A stretch of 58,944 nt of DNA. Origin: Chlorokybus atmophyticus (taxonomy: Eukaryota; Streptophyta; Chlorokybophyceae; Chlorokybales; Chlorokybaceae). The notes under the pieces are model-generated. The model made no database searches and was not told where the DNA came from. It saw nothing but the letters and a program-made list of their open reading frames with translations. Made by a program: the position numbers and the translations under genes. The stretch's first letter is position 1. The number at the start of each line of letters is the position of its first letter. Below, one piece after another: positions 10,301 through 20,605 of this stretch. The stretch spans positions 1,134,962 through 1,193,905 of the forward strand of contig RHPI01002069.1 of the NCBI GenBank assembly GCA_009103225.1, read 5' to 3'.

Positions 10301-10994
10301 CACCATTAACAACCACAAGAGTGCAAGCACGGGCGTGACACCTTTCCTTATGAACTATGGGCAACATCCATTGACGCCATTGACGGCGTGGGTGCCTAGC
10401 ATGCAAAGTTCAGATGTGGAGGCCGTGGACGGCTTTCTTGAAAGGTGTGCCGACATTACCAAGGCAGCTCGAGAGGCTCTGCTTGTGGCGCAAAACCGGC
10501 AAAAGCAATACGCCGATGCGCGTCGCAAGGATGTTGTGTTCGAGGAGGGTGACCTTGTAATGCTTTCAACCAAGCATGTGCAGCTGGTCACGGGGGTGCG
10601 CAAGCTGAGTGAGCGATGGTTTGGGCCCTTTAAAGTGATCAAGGTCATCTCGAAGGTGGCCTACAAGCTGGAGCTGCCCAATACCATGCATGTGCACCCT
10701 GTTTTTCATGTCTCGCTTCTTAAAGGTTATCGAGGGGAGCCACCAGCTCGTCCGCCTCCAGATGTGGTTCGTGAAGGTGAGGCTGAGTGGGAAGTGGAAG
10801 CAATTGTCACGGACAAGCTGATCCGAGGCGTGCGCAAGTATTTGGTGAAGTGGCGTGGCTATCCAATGCACGAGGCGACATACGAGCCCGAGGAGAGCTT
10901 TACCAATGCCAAACAGGTCTTGCAAGACTACAAGGCCAGAGGAGGCAGTCGTCAGCTTCGAGGACGAAGCTCCCCCGGGGGGGAAGGGGTGTAA
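7275..10994 (+). CDS. pol: Pol polyprotein, copy B (reached by -1 frameshift)
   Basis: About 1,240 codons from the shift point (CGG after the slip) to TAA at 10992-10994. Domains in order: retropepsin-like protease with D-C-G-A near 7506; reverse transcriptase with the YLDD box at about 8693-8704; RNase H with the DASD and ETDH blocks around 9140-9350; integrase with an HHCC zinc domain (9700-9840) and a D,D,E core (9920, 10100, 10225); and a C-terminal chromodomain (EWEVEAIV...KWRGYP, about 10780-10925) that would steer integration toward chromatin marks. The frame is open upstream of the slip only within the overlap. The stop lies in the 3' LTR. Confidence 0.92.
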   Translation, partial: RLTSVAGEAPAEVVMQPHYDVECPAAGVEALLTVGGMCATATQSGMVRVPDKARQLLGVMALIREGNGPWMECKMLVDCGANSNFMSREVARRHKWLSWANAGSVALADGYAPAGGASKQSKELEMHVGMMKDRLRFCCIELNNGFDGILGLPWLWSHNPAIDWRKRVLTTPEAGGEVLMCFNASMQGACVVQERVSCVEAASNVLHARDAHDTTARQQAVPQHASSSRGGVPELVSQVSKTKMEQIWSGNNVKDAWLCMVRETPPKSDLELVGTGSESSKDPEVQRLLEEFKDVMVDGLPAGLPPTRSVDHRVELIEGVHKPPYRPVYKLSPAELEEARSQVEDLLQRGYIRHSKSPYGAPILFVRKKSGALRMCIDYRPLKNITKNVFPLPRIDELLEQLEGAEFFSSLDLAGGYHQIRVAPEDVEKTAFNTRYGHYEWLVMSFGMTNAPATFQTLMNEVFADLIGKGVLVYLDDILVYTKSKREHVALLHEVMQRLRTHKLFAQLNKCRFLLEEVEYLGHIVSKQGIKADPSKLAAVRDWAAPKDVKGVMSFLGLAGYYCKFVKGFSHLAAPLTALLRKGVAWSWSEAATKAFSDLKEALTSAPVLLHPNMQLPFVVACDASDKAIGAVLQQDHGNGLQPVAYFSKKMSGAELNYPVHEKELLAQVLALRQWRCFLEGKRFTLETDHSPLRYLQTQPHLSRRQARWLEFFQLFDFEVKYKPGSSNKVADALSRQLNALETVVQVQPKWLDQIRALLHEDAVGEKTIEALENGTEHSGLWALKDGLLWHGDRMYIPNIAHMRVALMKEAHDVPMAGHQGLERTLALLKQKFFWSEMHRDVKDYVALCDTCQRVKASNQRASGLLQPLPIPLTKWEQVTLDFITGLPRTREGHDAILVFVDKTSKMVRLAPCTETCTAPEAAKLFIKHVVRSHGLPRSIINDRDPRFTGNFWRALHATLGTSLKFSTAYHPETDGQTERANRVIEDMLRCYVNSRQDNWGDMLELIEFTINNHKSASTGVTPFLMNYGQHPLTPLTAWVPSMQSSDVEAVDGFLERCADITKAAREALLVAQNRQKQYADARRKDVVFEEGDLVMLSTKHVQLVTGVRKLSERWFGPFKVIKVISKVAYKLELPNTMHVHPVFHVSLLKGYRGEPPARPPPDVVREGEAEWEVEAIVTDKLIRGVRKYLVKWRGYPMHEATYEPEESFTNAKQVLQDYKARGGSRQLRGRSSPGGEGV
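10977..10989 (+). promoter_or_regulatory. Polypurine tract, copy B
   Basis: GGGGGGGAAGGGG directly before the right LTR, identical to the tract of copy A, and likewise inside the pol coding sequence. Confidence 0.85.
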
Positions 10995-11631
10995 CAGCCT
11001 GGGGCATTTTTTGTATTTTATTGTACATAAAGTACTTATTTTGCCTTTTTTGCTGGCTTGATGAGGGCTTTTATGAGCTTTATTAAGCCCATGTGGCGCC
11101 TGCCCCTGCTGCCGCGCGCGACTCGCCTGCGACCTGCTCGACAGCAGCTAATTCGGCGACGTGACCCACCTGCCACGCGGTTGTGACACAGCCGCTGACT
11201 GGACACGCGCTGTGCAGTGCCAGGTGACGCGGACTGCACAGTCACACAGCCGCCAAAGGCCCAACGCGCGTGGCGGGGAGCCTGCACTTGGACCTGCCTT
11301 TAGATTTGGTAGTGAATAATGCAATGCCTGTTAATTAGGCTATTTCTTCCTAGTGCTTGTATAAATAGAAAAACCCTGTGTAATGCAACCAACTTTGTTT
11401 TCTGCTCTCTGCTGTGAGTATGCTGGTGCATGCTTGAGGGAGTTGTGGTCCAAGGCACACTGCTGCGTTCTTGCTTGGCGTGAGAAGTAGTAGTGTTCGT
11501 GTGCGTGGGCGCGACCGACGCGTGCGTGCGTGCGCGAGTGAAGGCAAGGTTCCGGTGTGAAGATTGTGCTCAGCTGCACACATGTGTTGTATGACTTGTG
11601 TGCTGTGTATGTGAGCACGAGCATCGTTACA
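10990..11631 (+). repeat. Right LTR of copy B
   Basis: Third 642-bp LTR, directly after the copy B polypurine tract and ending GTTACA. TATAAATA is at 11360-11367. Beyond 11631 the sequence (CTCCTCACCC) is unrelated to the primer binding site, so this is the true right edge of the array. The pol stop of copy B overlaps its first bases. Confidence 0.93.
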
Positions 11632-13124
11632 CTCCTCACCCACCCCAACCACTGGGATGCTCATGCGCCTCCAACCAACACCCCCGTCCAAGTACACTGT
11701 CACAGGTGGCACCTGCCTGTAATTATCGCCGCAAACATGAGGCCTACCGGATCTATGAGCCATAGCCATAATCATCCCCACTGCCGCCCCACCAACACAA
11801 CCTACGCCATACTATACTTCCGTCCATGTACACTGTCACAGGTGGCACCTGTCTGTAACTATCGCCGCAAACATGAGGCCTACCGGATCTATGAGCCATA
11901 GCCATAATCACCCCCACTGCCGCCCCACCACCACAACCTACGCCGCCGCCACGGAATGCCCTTCACGGGGCGGCATGAGTTATTAGCTACCAGAACAACT
12001 CGGTCATAATAGCTTTCAAATTCTGTCAGGGGCGCCAAGGTTAAAACCTTAAAATACTGCCGCTAACCTCGTCAACCCCGCCAACACCACAGCCTAGACT
12101 ACCGTAGTACTGTGACAGTACTATTACCAAAACTTAATCCGCAAGAATCTAATTGTGGGGACGTGGGACCGCTTAACAGTCTTGTCTGATCAGGGAGGCG
12201 ACATGGAAGGCTGCGGCGGCAGCGAGGACACTGTGGTTGTGGTTGTGGTGGTACCAATTGCAAGCTCAAAAAACATCCGCCGACTTCACATTATGCATGC
12301 GGAATTTGTCGGCAATTTTAGTATGCATCTGCGTACTTTGGGTCAAAGTGGTTCAACACAAATTTGGGTCGCTATTATCGAGAAAAATACATGTCATAAC
12401 AATTTCAAACCATATATCATGACATTATTACACCCCAAAACATGCACTCGAAATAGTCATAGCATGTACAGTGTGACAACATATGCGTCACATATGTATA
12501 TTGTGGATAAAATTGCGAATCATACGTTTCCAACATATCACTTTTACAAACTCATATGTGGCGTATGACTTGCATGTGACATGAATGTACATAACCTCAC
12601 TAGACTACAAACGCAAACAATTTACACATCATGCACAATGTCTAAATGTGTTAGTCTACATTCATGTTCATACATAACAAAATATGTGCACCTCACTTGC
12701 TGACCACACGTTGTGACACTTTATACATGTTGTCATATATACAGTATTTAAGACATAACGGATTGATTTCATAATAATGTTATTGCAAAATTGATTGCAC
12801 TGATTATGACCGTAATTGTGCATTGTCAGATATCAAGGCCACCTGGGCGTTCCAAGACCGAGAAGTTGTCATGCCTGATTATGGTTGCTGCATCAATAAT
12901 CAGGCATGACACTCTGTCATCACCTGCTGGTGAGCAGTACTGCTGCGGCTCACAGGCTGTGAGTCACAGCACTCGCGAATTGTAGTCTACAATGATCCGT
13001 AAGCTTAGCATGCAACGCTAGTGCAGAGAGGCGAGTTGGTATTCTTACAGCAGGGGAACTTGCGACTAGACTTGATTGTAGCCTGCCAAAGTCTGCGTGA
13101 CCGTGGGCGGCGGCAGGAGCAGCA
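11632..13124. other. Repeat-rich spacer without a supported gene
   Basis: The left part carries a tandem duplication (11685-11944). The part from about 12270 to 12800 is AT-rich, with many CATATG/ACATGT-like palindromes. Open frames here are short, repetitive and have no family resemblance or splice logic. I see no RNA gene. Confidence 0.6.
11685..11944. repeat. Imperfect tandem duplication, 136-bp period
   Basis: Two copies start at CGTCCA 11685 and 11821. Both contain GTACACTGTCACAGGTGGCACCTG and then a shared block through CGCCGCAAACATGAGGCCTACC and CATAGCCATAATCA. They differ at a few bases. It lies 54 bp beyond the retrotransposon edge and may be part of an older repeat. Confidence 0.85.
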
Positions 13125-16100
13125 ATGGGAGCGGAGCAGAGCGCTCCTCAGGCTGGCAGGCTGCCTGCTTCTGCCGCTGGTGCTCCTGCATCGTCTGGAG
13201 CGTCGTCGTCGCCGCAGCCGGTGGTGTGGGGCGCGAAGCAAGCTGAGACTGCTGCTGAGGTGCGATCATCTCAACATGTTGGGCAAAGCTCAATCTGCGC
13301 TGTGTTATTGTGGCTTGTGCTACACACAAGCACATCCCAGCTTGCGACTTACAAGCTTCCAGACTGCATTTCTGATGTGTCGGAGTGAAATGTTGCACCG
13401 CTGCACGCTGCACGCTGCATGCTCCTGATAAAGACTGTGCATTTGTCTTTGCATGCAGTCGGTTCCGCTGTATTGCATTGTACATGACTGTAAACTGGTC
13501 AAGCTGCCCTTCAGGACAATAGCCATTGTATCGCATGCAAGCTGGTCATACATAGCTGCCCTGCTTGCGTGTCTGGTAGTAAGTTGTAGTGGATGCAAGC
13601 TGTTCGTACAGTATGTGGTGTTGCTCCAGAAACCGTGACCATGGAAGGCATTCTGATGTGCTATGTCACTACAGGATGCGCAGACAAAAGTGACGCAGGA
13701 TCAGGAAAGGTAGAAATGCACTTGCGCTATATAGATCGGTTCAGTTCAGCTTGGCATCAATGAATGCAATAGATGATACGCAATGTCATGCACTGAACAC
13801 TCTAAGCTGCTGCCGCTGCGATATTGTCAACCACGCCGGTTGCGCAGTAGCAATATTGCCCCAGCCAACCAGTCGGCGGCCAGCGAGTCATCGGAGCGCA
13901 TCGTTCAGCTTGCAGCTGGAGAGCTGCACACTCTTGCCCTCACAGGCAAGGCTGCCTCAGGACTAAATGCAGTTCACTCATGTTGTACACACAGCAGCAT
14001 GTTCAGATTGTAAGTTTGCACTAACATCAACGTTGCCTGCTTGTGCTGTCTGTCAGCCAAAGGCAAGGTCCTAGCTTGGGGCAAAGGAGGCTTTGGCAGG
14101 CTGGGATTGGGCGACAACAAAGACCGTGCGGTCCCGGCTGAGGTCAGGTTCAGTGGTTCTGAGCCGTGCATTATAGCAGTCGCAGCCGGCAGCTGCCACA
14201 GCCTTGCACTTGCAGGTACCAACCATGAAGATGATGTGGAGCAGACGAGCTCATTTGCTAGTTGAATCTCAAGCGCTGTGTTGTTGACACTGACTGATTT
14301 TGCACTGTCTGCAGCGGATGGACACATCTGGAGCTGGGGTGACGGTTCATGTATCCTCACGCAAAACACATGTAGTGTAAGGTAGCAACTTGCTACATGA
14401 CAGAGAAGGTTGCAGTTGCTAAATTGTTTGCAGCCCTTGACTCCTGGAAGATGGCCAGCTCGGATGCAGCCAGCACGAGGCCACCACCCCACAGCGTGTG
14501 GTCTGCAAGTCCAGGCTTGAGGACGGGGGCTCCGAGCAGGACGTGTTCTTTGCGCACATTGCCGCCGGCGGGCTCATGTCCGGGGCCATCGATAAGGCCG
14601 GGAACCTGTGGACATGGGGCAAGAGCATTGTGCCAAACAGGCCTGACCAGGATGAGGTGGACAGCGGCAGCGCGCCCACGCAGTCATCTGCATTCAGTCA
14701 AATGCGAGTCCTTCAGGTGTCGTGCGTGCATGCGTGCGTGCATGCAGAACGTGTTACCAACGCGTGGGTTGTGACATGGCTGCGCACATGTCTTCCAGGT
14801 GGCTTTTGGGAGCGAACACATGCTGGTTATTACGAACGACTTGAAGACTGGCAGTAGACCAAAACTGTTTGGATGGGGCCTGAACAGATATGGTCAACTT
14901 GGCGTGGGAGACTTGGACGACCGCCCAGCGCCAAGCGAGGTGAACGTGTTTCATGGAGCTGGGAAGGACTTCACCGCAGATGAGGTGCTGCTAGATGTTG
15001 TACATCACTCTAGCCTTTGTACGGGAACCACCAATGTTCGTGTGTATGGCAACACCATATCCTAACAATGCAGGTGGGAGTGCCCATTGCAGTGGCTTGT
15101 GGTACACACCACAGCATTGTGGTTACAAGGCTCGACACGGGAAGGAAAGCGCTCTTTGCGTTCGGTCTCGGCGAGAATGGCCAGCTAGGCACGGGTGTAA
15201 CTGCCAACGCCCGCGTGCCGACGCTTGTCAGGCTGCCGGATGTGGCAGCCGTTGCGTGCGGGTCGTTCCACACCTGCGCCGTAGACGAACGCGGCACACC
15301 CTTCGTATGGGGCATGGATGGCGGGCGAGGCCTAACCGCACGAGGGGGCATCAGCGATGCAATGGAACCTGTAACATTGCCGTTACCGAGTGCAGGTCTT
15401 TATGCCATGCATGCTACTAATAAGTCAACTGTACGCCTTTCAATGTGTACAGGATTCACAGTACATACACGCACTGTCAATCAACTCTTGGTAAGTCTGA
15501 TATACTTTTCAGGTGGTATGGTGGGTTGTGGAAGTGCGCACACGATGGTTGCAAGCGCGGATGGGCAGGAGTTGTGGGCTTGGGGCCGGGGACTGCACGG
15601 AGTCCTGGGCACGGGTGACACGGCAGACCAGTGGCTACCTGCGCGGGTCGCTTTACCTCACGAGAAGGACTTCGAAGCGCCTGCTGCGGCAGCGCAGAGA
15701 CCAGAAGCAGATGCACAAGCACACACCTCAGAAGCCAGCGCATTGAAACTGGCACCAACTCAAACAGAAGAAACCTCCTCCACACTTCCAGAGGCGTCGT
15801 CTATTGTAGACGTACAGGTCAAGCGCGAACCCGCAGACGGAGTCCCGCAAGGATTGGAAGCTCTTCCTGTGGAGTTGGCAGAGTTGGTGCGAAATGTGGG
15901 TGCTGAGCTGCAACAGCTGCGAGCCGAGAACGGTTAGCTTGACCGCCAATGTGGTTGCACAATGAACATGAGGAGGCTTACCAAGGTGTATGCTAACCTG
16001 GTTCGTTTGGTCATCTGCTGTACTTGTGCTGTTTGCAGCGTCAATTAAGAAGCAGATCGCTGAGCTTGAGGACTCTGTGAGGCAGCATGCTGCGCCAGCA

Positions 16101-16730
16101 GAACCTAGGTATGGCGCATGTGCAGATCATTAAATACCACATTGTTGTGTTGTGTGTGTTGTGTGTGAACAGTTACTGAATACCAAAAAGTAATACGCAG
16201 TAATTGTGCAAGTCTTGTTAGCACGTGTCCTAGCCAGGGTGCTCTGGCATGAGATCACACGGAAGGTTTCTCCCTACACGGCTGCGTACTGGGCTTTGTA
16301 CATGTCATATGCAATGCATGGCACCATGCTGATGACAGCTACTAATACTGATTCCTGCAGCGAAGAAGCAGATTGGGCCAAATACGTCGCAGCGCTGGAT
16401 GCTGCTCACCTGAAGCGCATAGAAGAATTGTATGCACGCAGACACAAAACTCTACAGGTGCGTGTTACATAAAAGCCAGCTGTTGCCCATTCTTCAGCAC
16501 ATTGGCTACGAGCAGCATTTATCAACTCGTTATTTGTGGCAACGCATTGGCGCATCTAGTGTCTTATGAGGTCTCGCATCCAGGCTGAAATGCTCCGGAG
16601 AGAAGTGGCTGCTACATGTCATGCTGTGATTCGGCAGATGGGTTACGGTTCCATCGCATCATCTGCGCCGGCGGCGCAGAGCGACATCTCCCTTGGGGAA
16701 AGCATATATCAAAGGCTGAAAGGTTCATAG
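13125..16730 (+). CDS. RCC1-repeat beta-propeller protein with C-terminal coiled coil
   Basis: About 641 residues in exons 13125-13259, 13873-13945, 14057-14215, 14315-14350, 14451-14716, 14799-14999, 15074-15395, 15513-15932, 16039-16108, 16361-16457, 16584-16730. RCC1 blades repeat the pattern A.G..H...L.....+..WG....GQLG: LAAGELHTLALT, VAAGSCHSLALA, GWGLNRYGQLG, VACGTHHSIVV, GLGENGQLGTG, VACGSFHTCAV, GCGSAHTMVA. An acidic linker and a Leu-rich coiled coil follow. One intron starts with GC (13946). Start choice is unsure: ATG 13125 gives an N-myristoylation-like MGAEQS start, while ATG 13783 lies about 50 bp after a TATATA box. RCC1-type proteins serve as exchange factors or scaffolds; the role here is unknown. 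TGTAA follows the stop at 16754. Confidence 0.85.
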
Positions 16731-17721
16731 GCTCAGTGCTGAGTTTGAGACACTGTAAGATGTACAGCTGTGGCGACTGGGCTTCTACCTGTTGCAACAA
16801 TTGGCATGCTGCTCCTGTCATGTTAGTAATGCACCAGGAACCACTCGTCCTGGTGAAAAGGCAGGGCTGCTGGTAGACATGTGGTGAAGTGAAGTACTTG
16901 ATCTGACAAGTGTGCCTTTGCAAAGTCAAGCTTGTGTACAGGATGTATATGACGTGCTGTTGTGCACACGCATGCAATGTGCACATCACTCAAGCATTTC
17001 ACTCACACTAGTACACATGACCATTGTTACCACCGTGATAGTAGCCAGAGCATCGACATGCATGACAAAAATGTCACGCAACTGGTCCACATGATTGGTG
17101 CACTCCGAGTCATACTGACCTTTGCTGTGTATAGGTGGTTGTTGTGCGGGAAGCATACATCCTCAAGAATGGAACCATAACACACAACCTGGGCATGAAG
17201 CAAACTTCATAGTAGGTAGCAATGCACGCGCGGGCAAGCCAGCACAAACTGAAGTGCGGGCCAAGGCACAGAGAAGCTCACGCTTGCTGCACTCTCCGCA
17301 GGCAATGCCACTCCGCACTTTGTGTCCACATCACAATCTAGCCCACTAGACCATAAGACACTCAAGCAGCAACAGGGTGGGATACGCAGAAAGCAAGGGC
17401 AAGCACAACCTGCACAGCGTAGGCTGGACATGCAAGATTGTCACAGCCTACGATGCCAACTGCTTGCATACGAATCAAAGTGTGGGCAACAGAACAAAGC
17501 TTACAAAGCACGCAATCATTGTGCACAGCCTCTCCCAACTCAGGTGATGCTACACATATGGCAGGTGTGACTTAAGATGGCTCTTAACATAGCCAACCGC
17601 CTTTCAGCTGATTGCATGCTGCTGGATGAAAAATAAGACAATAACTGCTACTATCAATGTTCTATTCACAGCAATACTAGCCATGACTCTACAAGTACAC
17701 ATGCTAGACTAGTTCCGAACA
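16731..17721. other. Spacer between convergent RCC1 and J-domain genes
   Basis: Holds the 3' end of the RCC1 gene (TGTAA at 16754-16758) and of the J-domain gene from the other side. The short open frames have no recognisable motifs. Nothing else seen. Confidence 0.6.
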
Positions 17722-17878
17722 TCACAGTCCCAGGTCTCGCTTCATTTTCTGCAGCAGAGCCTCGACATCATCTTCCTCAGAAGTGCTCTTCTTTGGCGTC
17801 GAGCGCTGTGCATTACCAGAGCTTGCTGAACCAGACCGAGAATCATAACCGTTTCTGCTGCCACTGCTGCTACTACTG

Positions 17879-17909
<31 letters not shown>

Positions 17910-19005
17910 CGCCGCTGCTGCTTTTGGGCCTTGGGCTGCTACTGGTGGAGCTTGCACTCCCGCTGTACGCCCTGCCGTTGAACTCATTAGTATCGTTATC
18001 GTCCTTGATGTCGAGCTCCTTCTCTAAGAACTCCACAAACTCCTCACCCAAGTCCTGCAAGACAGAAAAGACGAAGTTAGCGGGCTCGGGTTCTGTTGGT
18101 CAGATGTGCGCGCAGTAGGGAGAGTGAGCGATACCAAAAGGTCATGTAACAATTGTGCGCCGTAACTCTGGAGCCCTACCGCCAACTCTTCCCACAAGCT
18201 CTTGGTTTTCCCGGCTTTGACTCGGTCTGCCCGGCGCTTCAAATCTGCTTCTATATCCTTAAACAAGTCCCCTGAGCAAGCAAGGTGCACGTTAGATCAT
18301 ACATAAGACACAGAGCAACACTGACCATAGGAAAGTAGACATAATTGAAATCTCACCAAATCCGTAAAACTCTTCCTCTTCCTTCTTTTTACTGCTGGTC
18401 TCTCGACCCCACATGTTGTCCCATGCATTACCCAAGTCAAAGTCCCCAAACCCGCCTGACCCAGTGCGTGTTCGCTCCCAGTCATACCGCTGCCTTGACT
18501 TGGGATCCGATAGCGTCTGGTAGGCCATCTTGATGTCAAGAAACCGCTCTTGTGCATCAGCCTGCGTATTGGTTACAAAAAAACATGAAACTCCTGCTGA
18601 AACAACACCCTGCCCAGGAATGCAAGCACACATAGACTGATCAGACCTGACAGCATTCCGCACAAGTAAATGCGCACATTTACTTGTGAACAGCTGCATG
18701 GCTGACTGCAAGTCGAACAACATACACAGGGGACCTACCGCTTTATTGACATCCGGATGGTACTTCAAAGCAAGCTTCCGGTACGCCTGCTTAATTTCTT
18801 TGTCCGTTGCTCCTGTCTGCAACCCCAGCAGGGTGTAGTAGTCCTGCTTGCCCCCTCCGCTGCTGCTCGCGCGGCATTGCTGCACAAACCCTCGCCGCCT
18901 GCTGCGCTGTTTCCTCCTTTCAACAACAGGAGAAAGAGCAAACCTCCTGTGCTGACTGAAACTGGCCGCGCAGCTTGACTTCTGCTGCAAATCCCTACAG
19001 CACAA
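17722..19005 (-). CDS. Plastid-type J-domain (DnaJ-like) co-chaperone
   Basis: About 313 residues; exons on the minus strand: 19005-18739 (5' limit unsure), 18561-18357, 18271-18135, 18054-17722. A basic, Ser/Arg-rich leader looks like a transit peptide. The J domain begins at [10 protein letters not shown] and includes the HPD triad (KYHPDVNK), which stimulates Hsp70 ATPase; the second exon completes it ([21 protein letters not shown]). There is no Gly/Phe-zinc finger array, so it is a type III J protein. The tail is acidic with a polyserine run from a GCT/TGC repeat. There is no in-frame ATG before the J domain and a TAA sits at 19014-19012, so a short upstream exon must supply the start. 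Confidence 0.85.
17866..17922. repeat. Trinucleotide (TGC/TAC) run coding for polyserine
   Basis: Repeats of TGC with interspersed TAC and GCC. On the minus strand they read as AGC/AGT codons and give about 15 consecutive Ser in the tail of the J-domain protein. Such runs are length-variable. Confidence 0.85.
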
Positions 19006-20605
19006 ACCAGGTTACAGCAGCGTGGAAGGATTTCACCCAACTGGGTTTGCGTGCATGCGTGCGTGAAACGATTCGTCTCTACTGCCACTCCTCAATCTTT
19101 ACGTTGTCTTCAATCGGAACCAGCGCTCAAGCTAACTCCGAATAAAGAACGCAAGGACGATGCACGGTACAGTTGCATGCATGCAAGCGCCAGCGAGTCA
19201 AGCAGATCAAATGAAAAGACTAGGGTTACGTAATTAGAAAAGCTGTTTCACGGTTTCAGTCACAGCATGTGAGCAATGTTTGTGTCTGTGTGCGGGATCG
19301 CCAAAGAAAAGCCGATCGCTAATATTAATTGCACACCTTTGCAAACGGGGAGCTGCTCGGCTGCAGCGGTAGGCACCGGAGGACGCCGCGACGTTACCCG
19401 AGCTCAAACCGCAACTCTGGCAAACATGCCAGCTAGCATCCATCCAATCCAGACAGCCAGATCAGGCCGCACCAGCGCTAAATTAAACCCGGACCTTGAC
19501 TGCCAGCGTGCAGGCAGCCAAGCTCCTTACAACAAGCTAAATCTAAGTCCAGGAGAGAAGCGGCGAAGCAACGGCTACAGTCCAGGCAGCCAGCAGCAGT
19601 CCAGCTGCCAAGCACCGCTGCACAGCTGAGACACTGACCCGAAAACAAGCTTGAGCCTGCCCTCACAGACGTTCAACACAACAGGTTAGGCACACGCAGA
19701 ACCTCTCCACCCGCCGCGGCAAGAACCACAACGACCGCTAGCGCCCACACTGCTGCTGTTGCCACCGCCGCCGCCCGCCAGCACACCTTCCGTGAGTTGC
19801 ACGGTTGATATCTTGCGGCCGTGGCGATCTCCGCCATTGTTTTCGGACATCCACGAGGGTGTTCCCACAACAAAATCAAATCTCGATCGGGGCCAGAGTC
19901 CTGCCGACTGTTGGGGCTGGGCTTAAGTGATGTGACCAATGCAGGGTCCTTTTTAAACACTCGTTTACGGCTCACTTAGGTTATTGATGCTCGTGAACCA
20001 ACAAACCTAGGCTCTAGGTCCCAATAAGTTCAGAGCCGGAATCAACTTGAAAGTCCTTCTGAAGTTAGGACCTTTGTAGATAAACCAATCTTGGCAAGGC
20101 GTTGGGTCGGCTCCTGCCCCAACAGGTTTTGTCTGCAAGCCTGTGTCCGGCATTCAGACGCCGCTGCCCCGACACAGGCAAATGTATATCGGTCATTGTC
20201 TGATATATTCATGCAAATGGCCGCTGATGTCCCATGTGTACGTACCATCTACTGTGTGTTTCATTCAGCCTCCGGCAGCAGCCACGTCACCCTGCTGCGC
20301 CAAGCGGGATCTCTCCTCATTGGGGGTGACCGCCAACTGGCTGCATATTTCTGCCGTCGTCACCCCGCATAACGTAGCTGTAGTATACGTTAGAAGTAAC
20401 GGTCATAACGTAGCACAATCTGCTTGTGTGCACTGGGCTAACGCACGCACAACGCTCTAAACTATCGCGAGGGTTATGCCAGAGGTTCTAGAATCTTTCT
20501 GCCCAAACCCTAAACGAGCTCAGAAACAAACTGGCTTGTGCTTGAAGTGCAGCAGCTACACATTGTTAGTGCAGGTTGCTGGTGCTGTGAGTCGGCGGCG
20601 TAATC
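19006..20605. other. Divergent promoter region, J-domain gene and APX
   Basis: About 1.6 kb between diverging genes. It must contain the missing first exon of the J-domain gene; candidate ATGs on the minus strand lie near 19185-19050, but none could be joined with confidence. TAGGGTT at 19221-19227 and AAACCCTAAA at 20505-20514 are telobox-like. Two overlapping minus-strand frames at 19975-19673 are Gly/Ala-rich and unrecognised. Confidence 0.55.
20505..20514 (+). promoter_or_regulatory. Telobox-like motif upstream of APX
   Basis: AAACCCTAAA, about 90 bp before the APX start codon. In plants the AAACCCTA telobox occurs near transcription starts of growth and housekeeping genes. Function here is inferred from position only. 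Confidence 0.45.

Larger units (their letters stand above)
5515..11631 (+). mobile_element. Ty3/gypsy chromovirus copy B (apparently intact)
   Basis: Complete element with uninterrupted gag and pol frames, primer site, polypurine tract and two near-identical LTRs, so it may be recently active. It shares its left LTR with copy A, which gives a tandem LTR-internal-LTR-internal-LTR array. Such arrays usually come from recombination between LTRs or from integration of a two-LTR circle. Differences from copy A include a 3-base deletion in RT near 8435 and single substitutions such as Arg to Cys near 8960. Confidence 0.92.

Noticed and set aside
11350-11781. 143-codon minus-strand frame across the right LTR edge
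   Set aside because: It spans the LTR and the tandem duplication, has no homology beyond the repeat, and is not conserved at the other LTR copies.
13125-16730. Naming the RCC1 protein as the Ran exchange factor
   Set aside because: RCC1 repeats occur in many unrelated proteins. The acidic linker and coiled coil here are not typical of Ran GEF.
18292-19005. 237-codon continuous frame for the J-domain protein
   Set aside because: It retains an intron (18738-18562) that interrupts the J domain, and its first codon is TTG.
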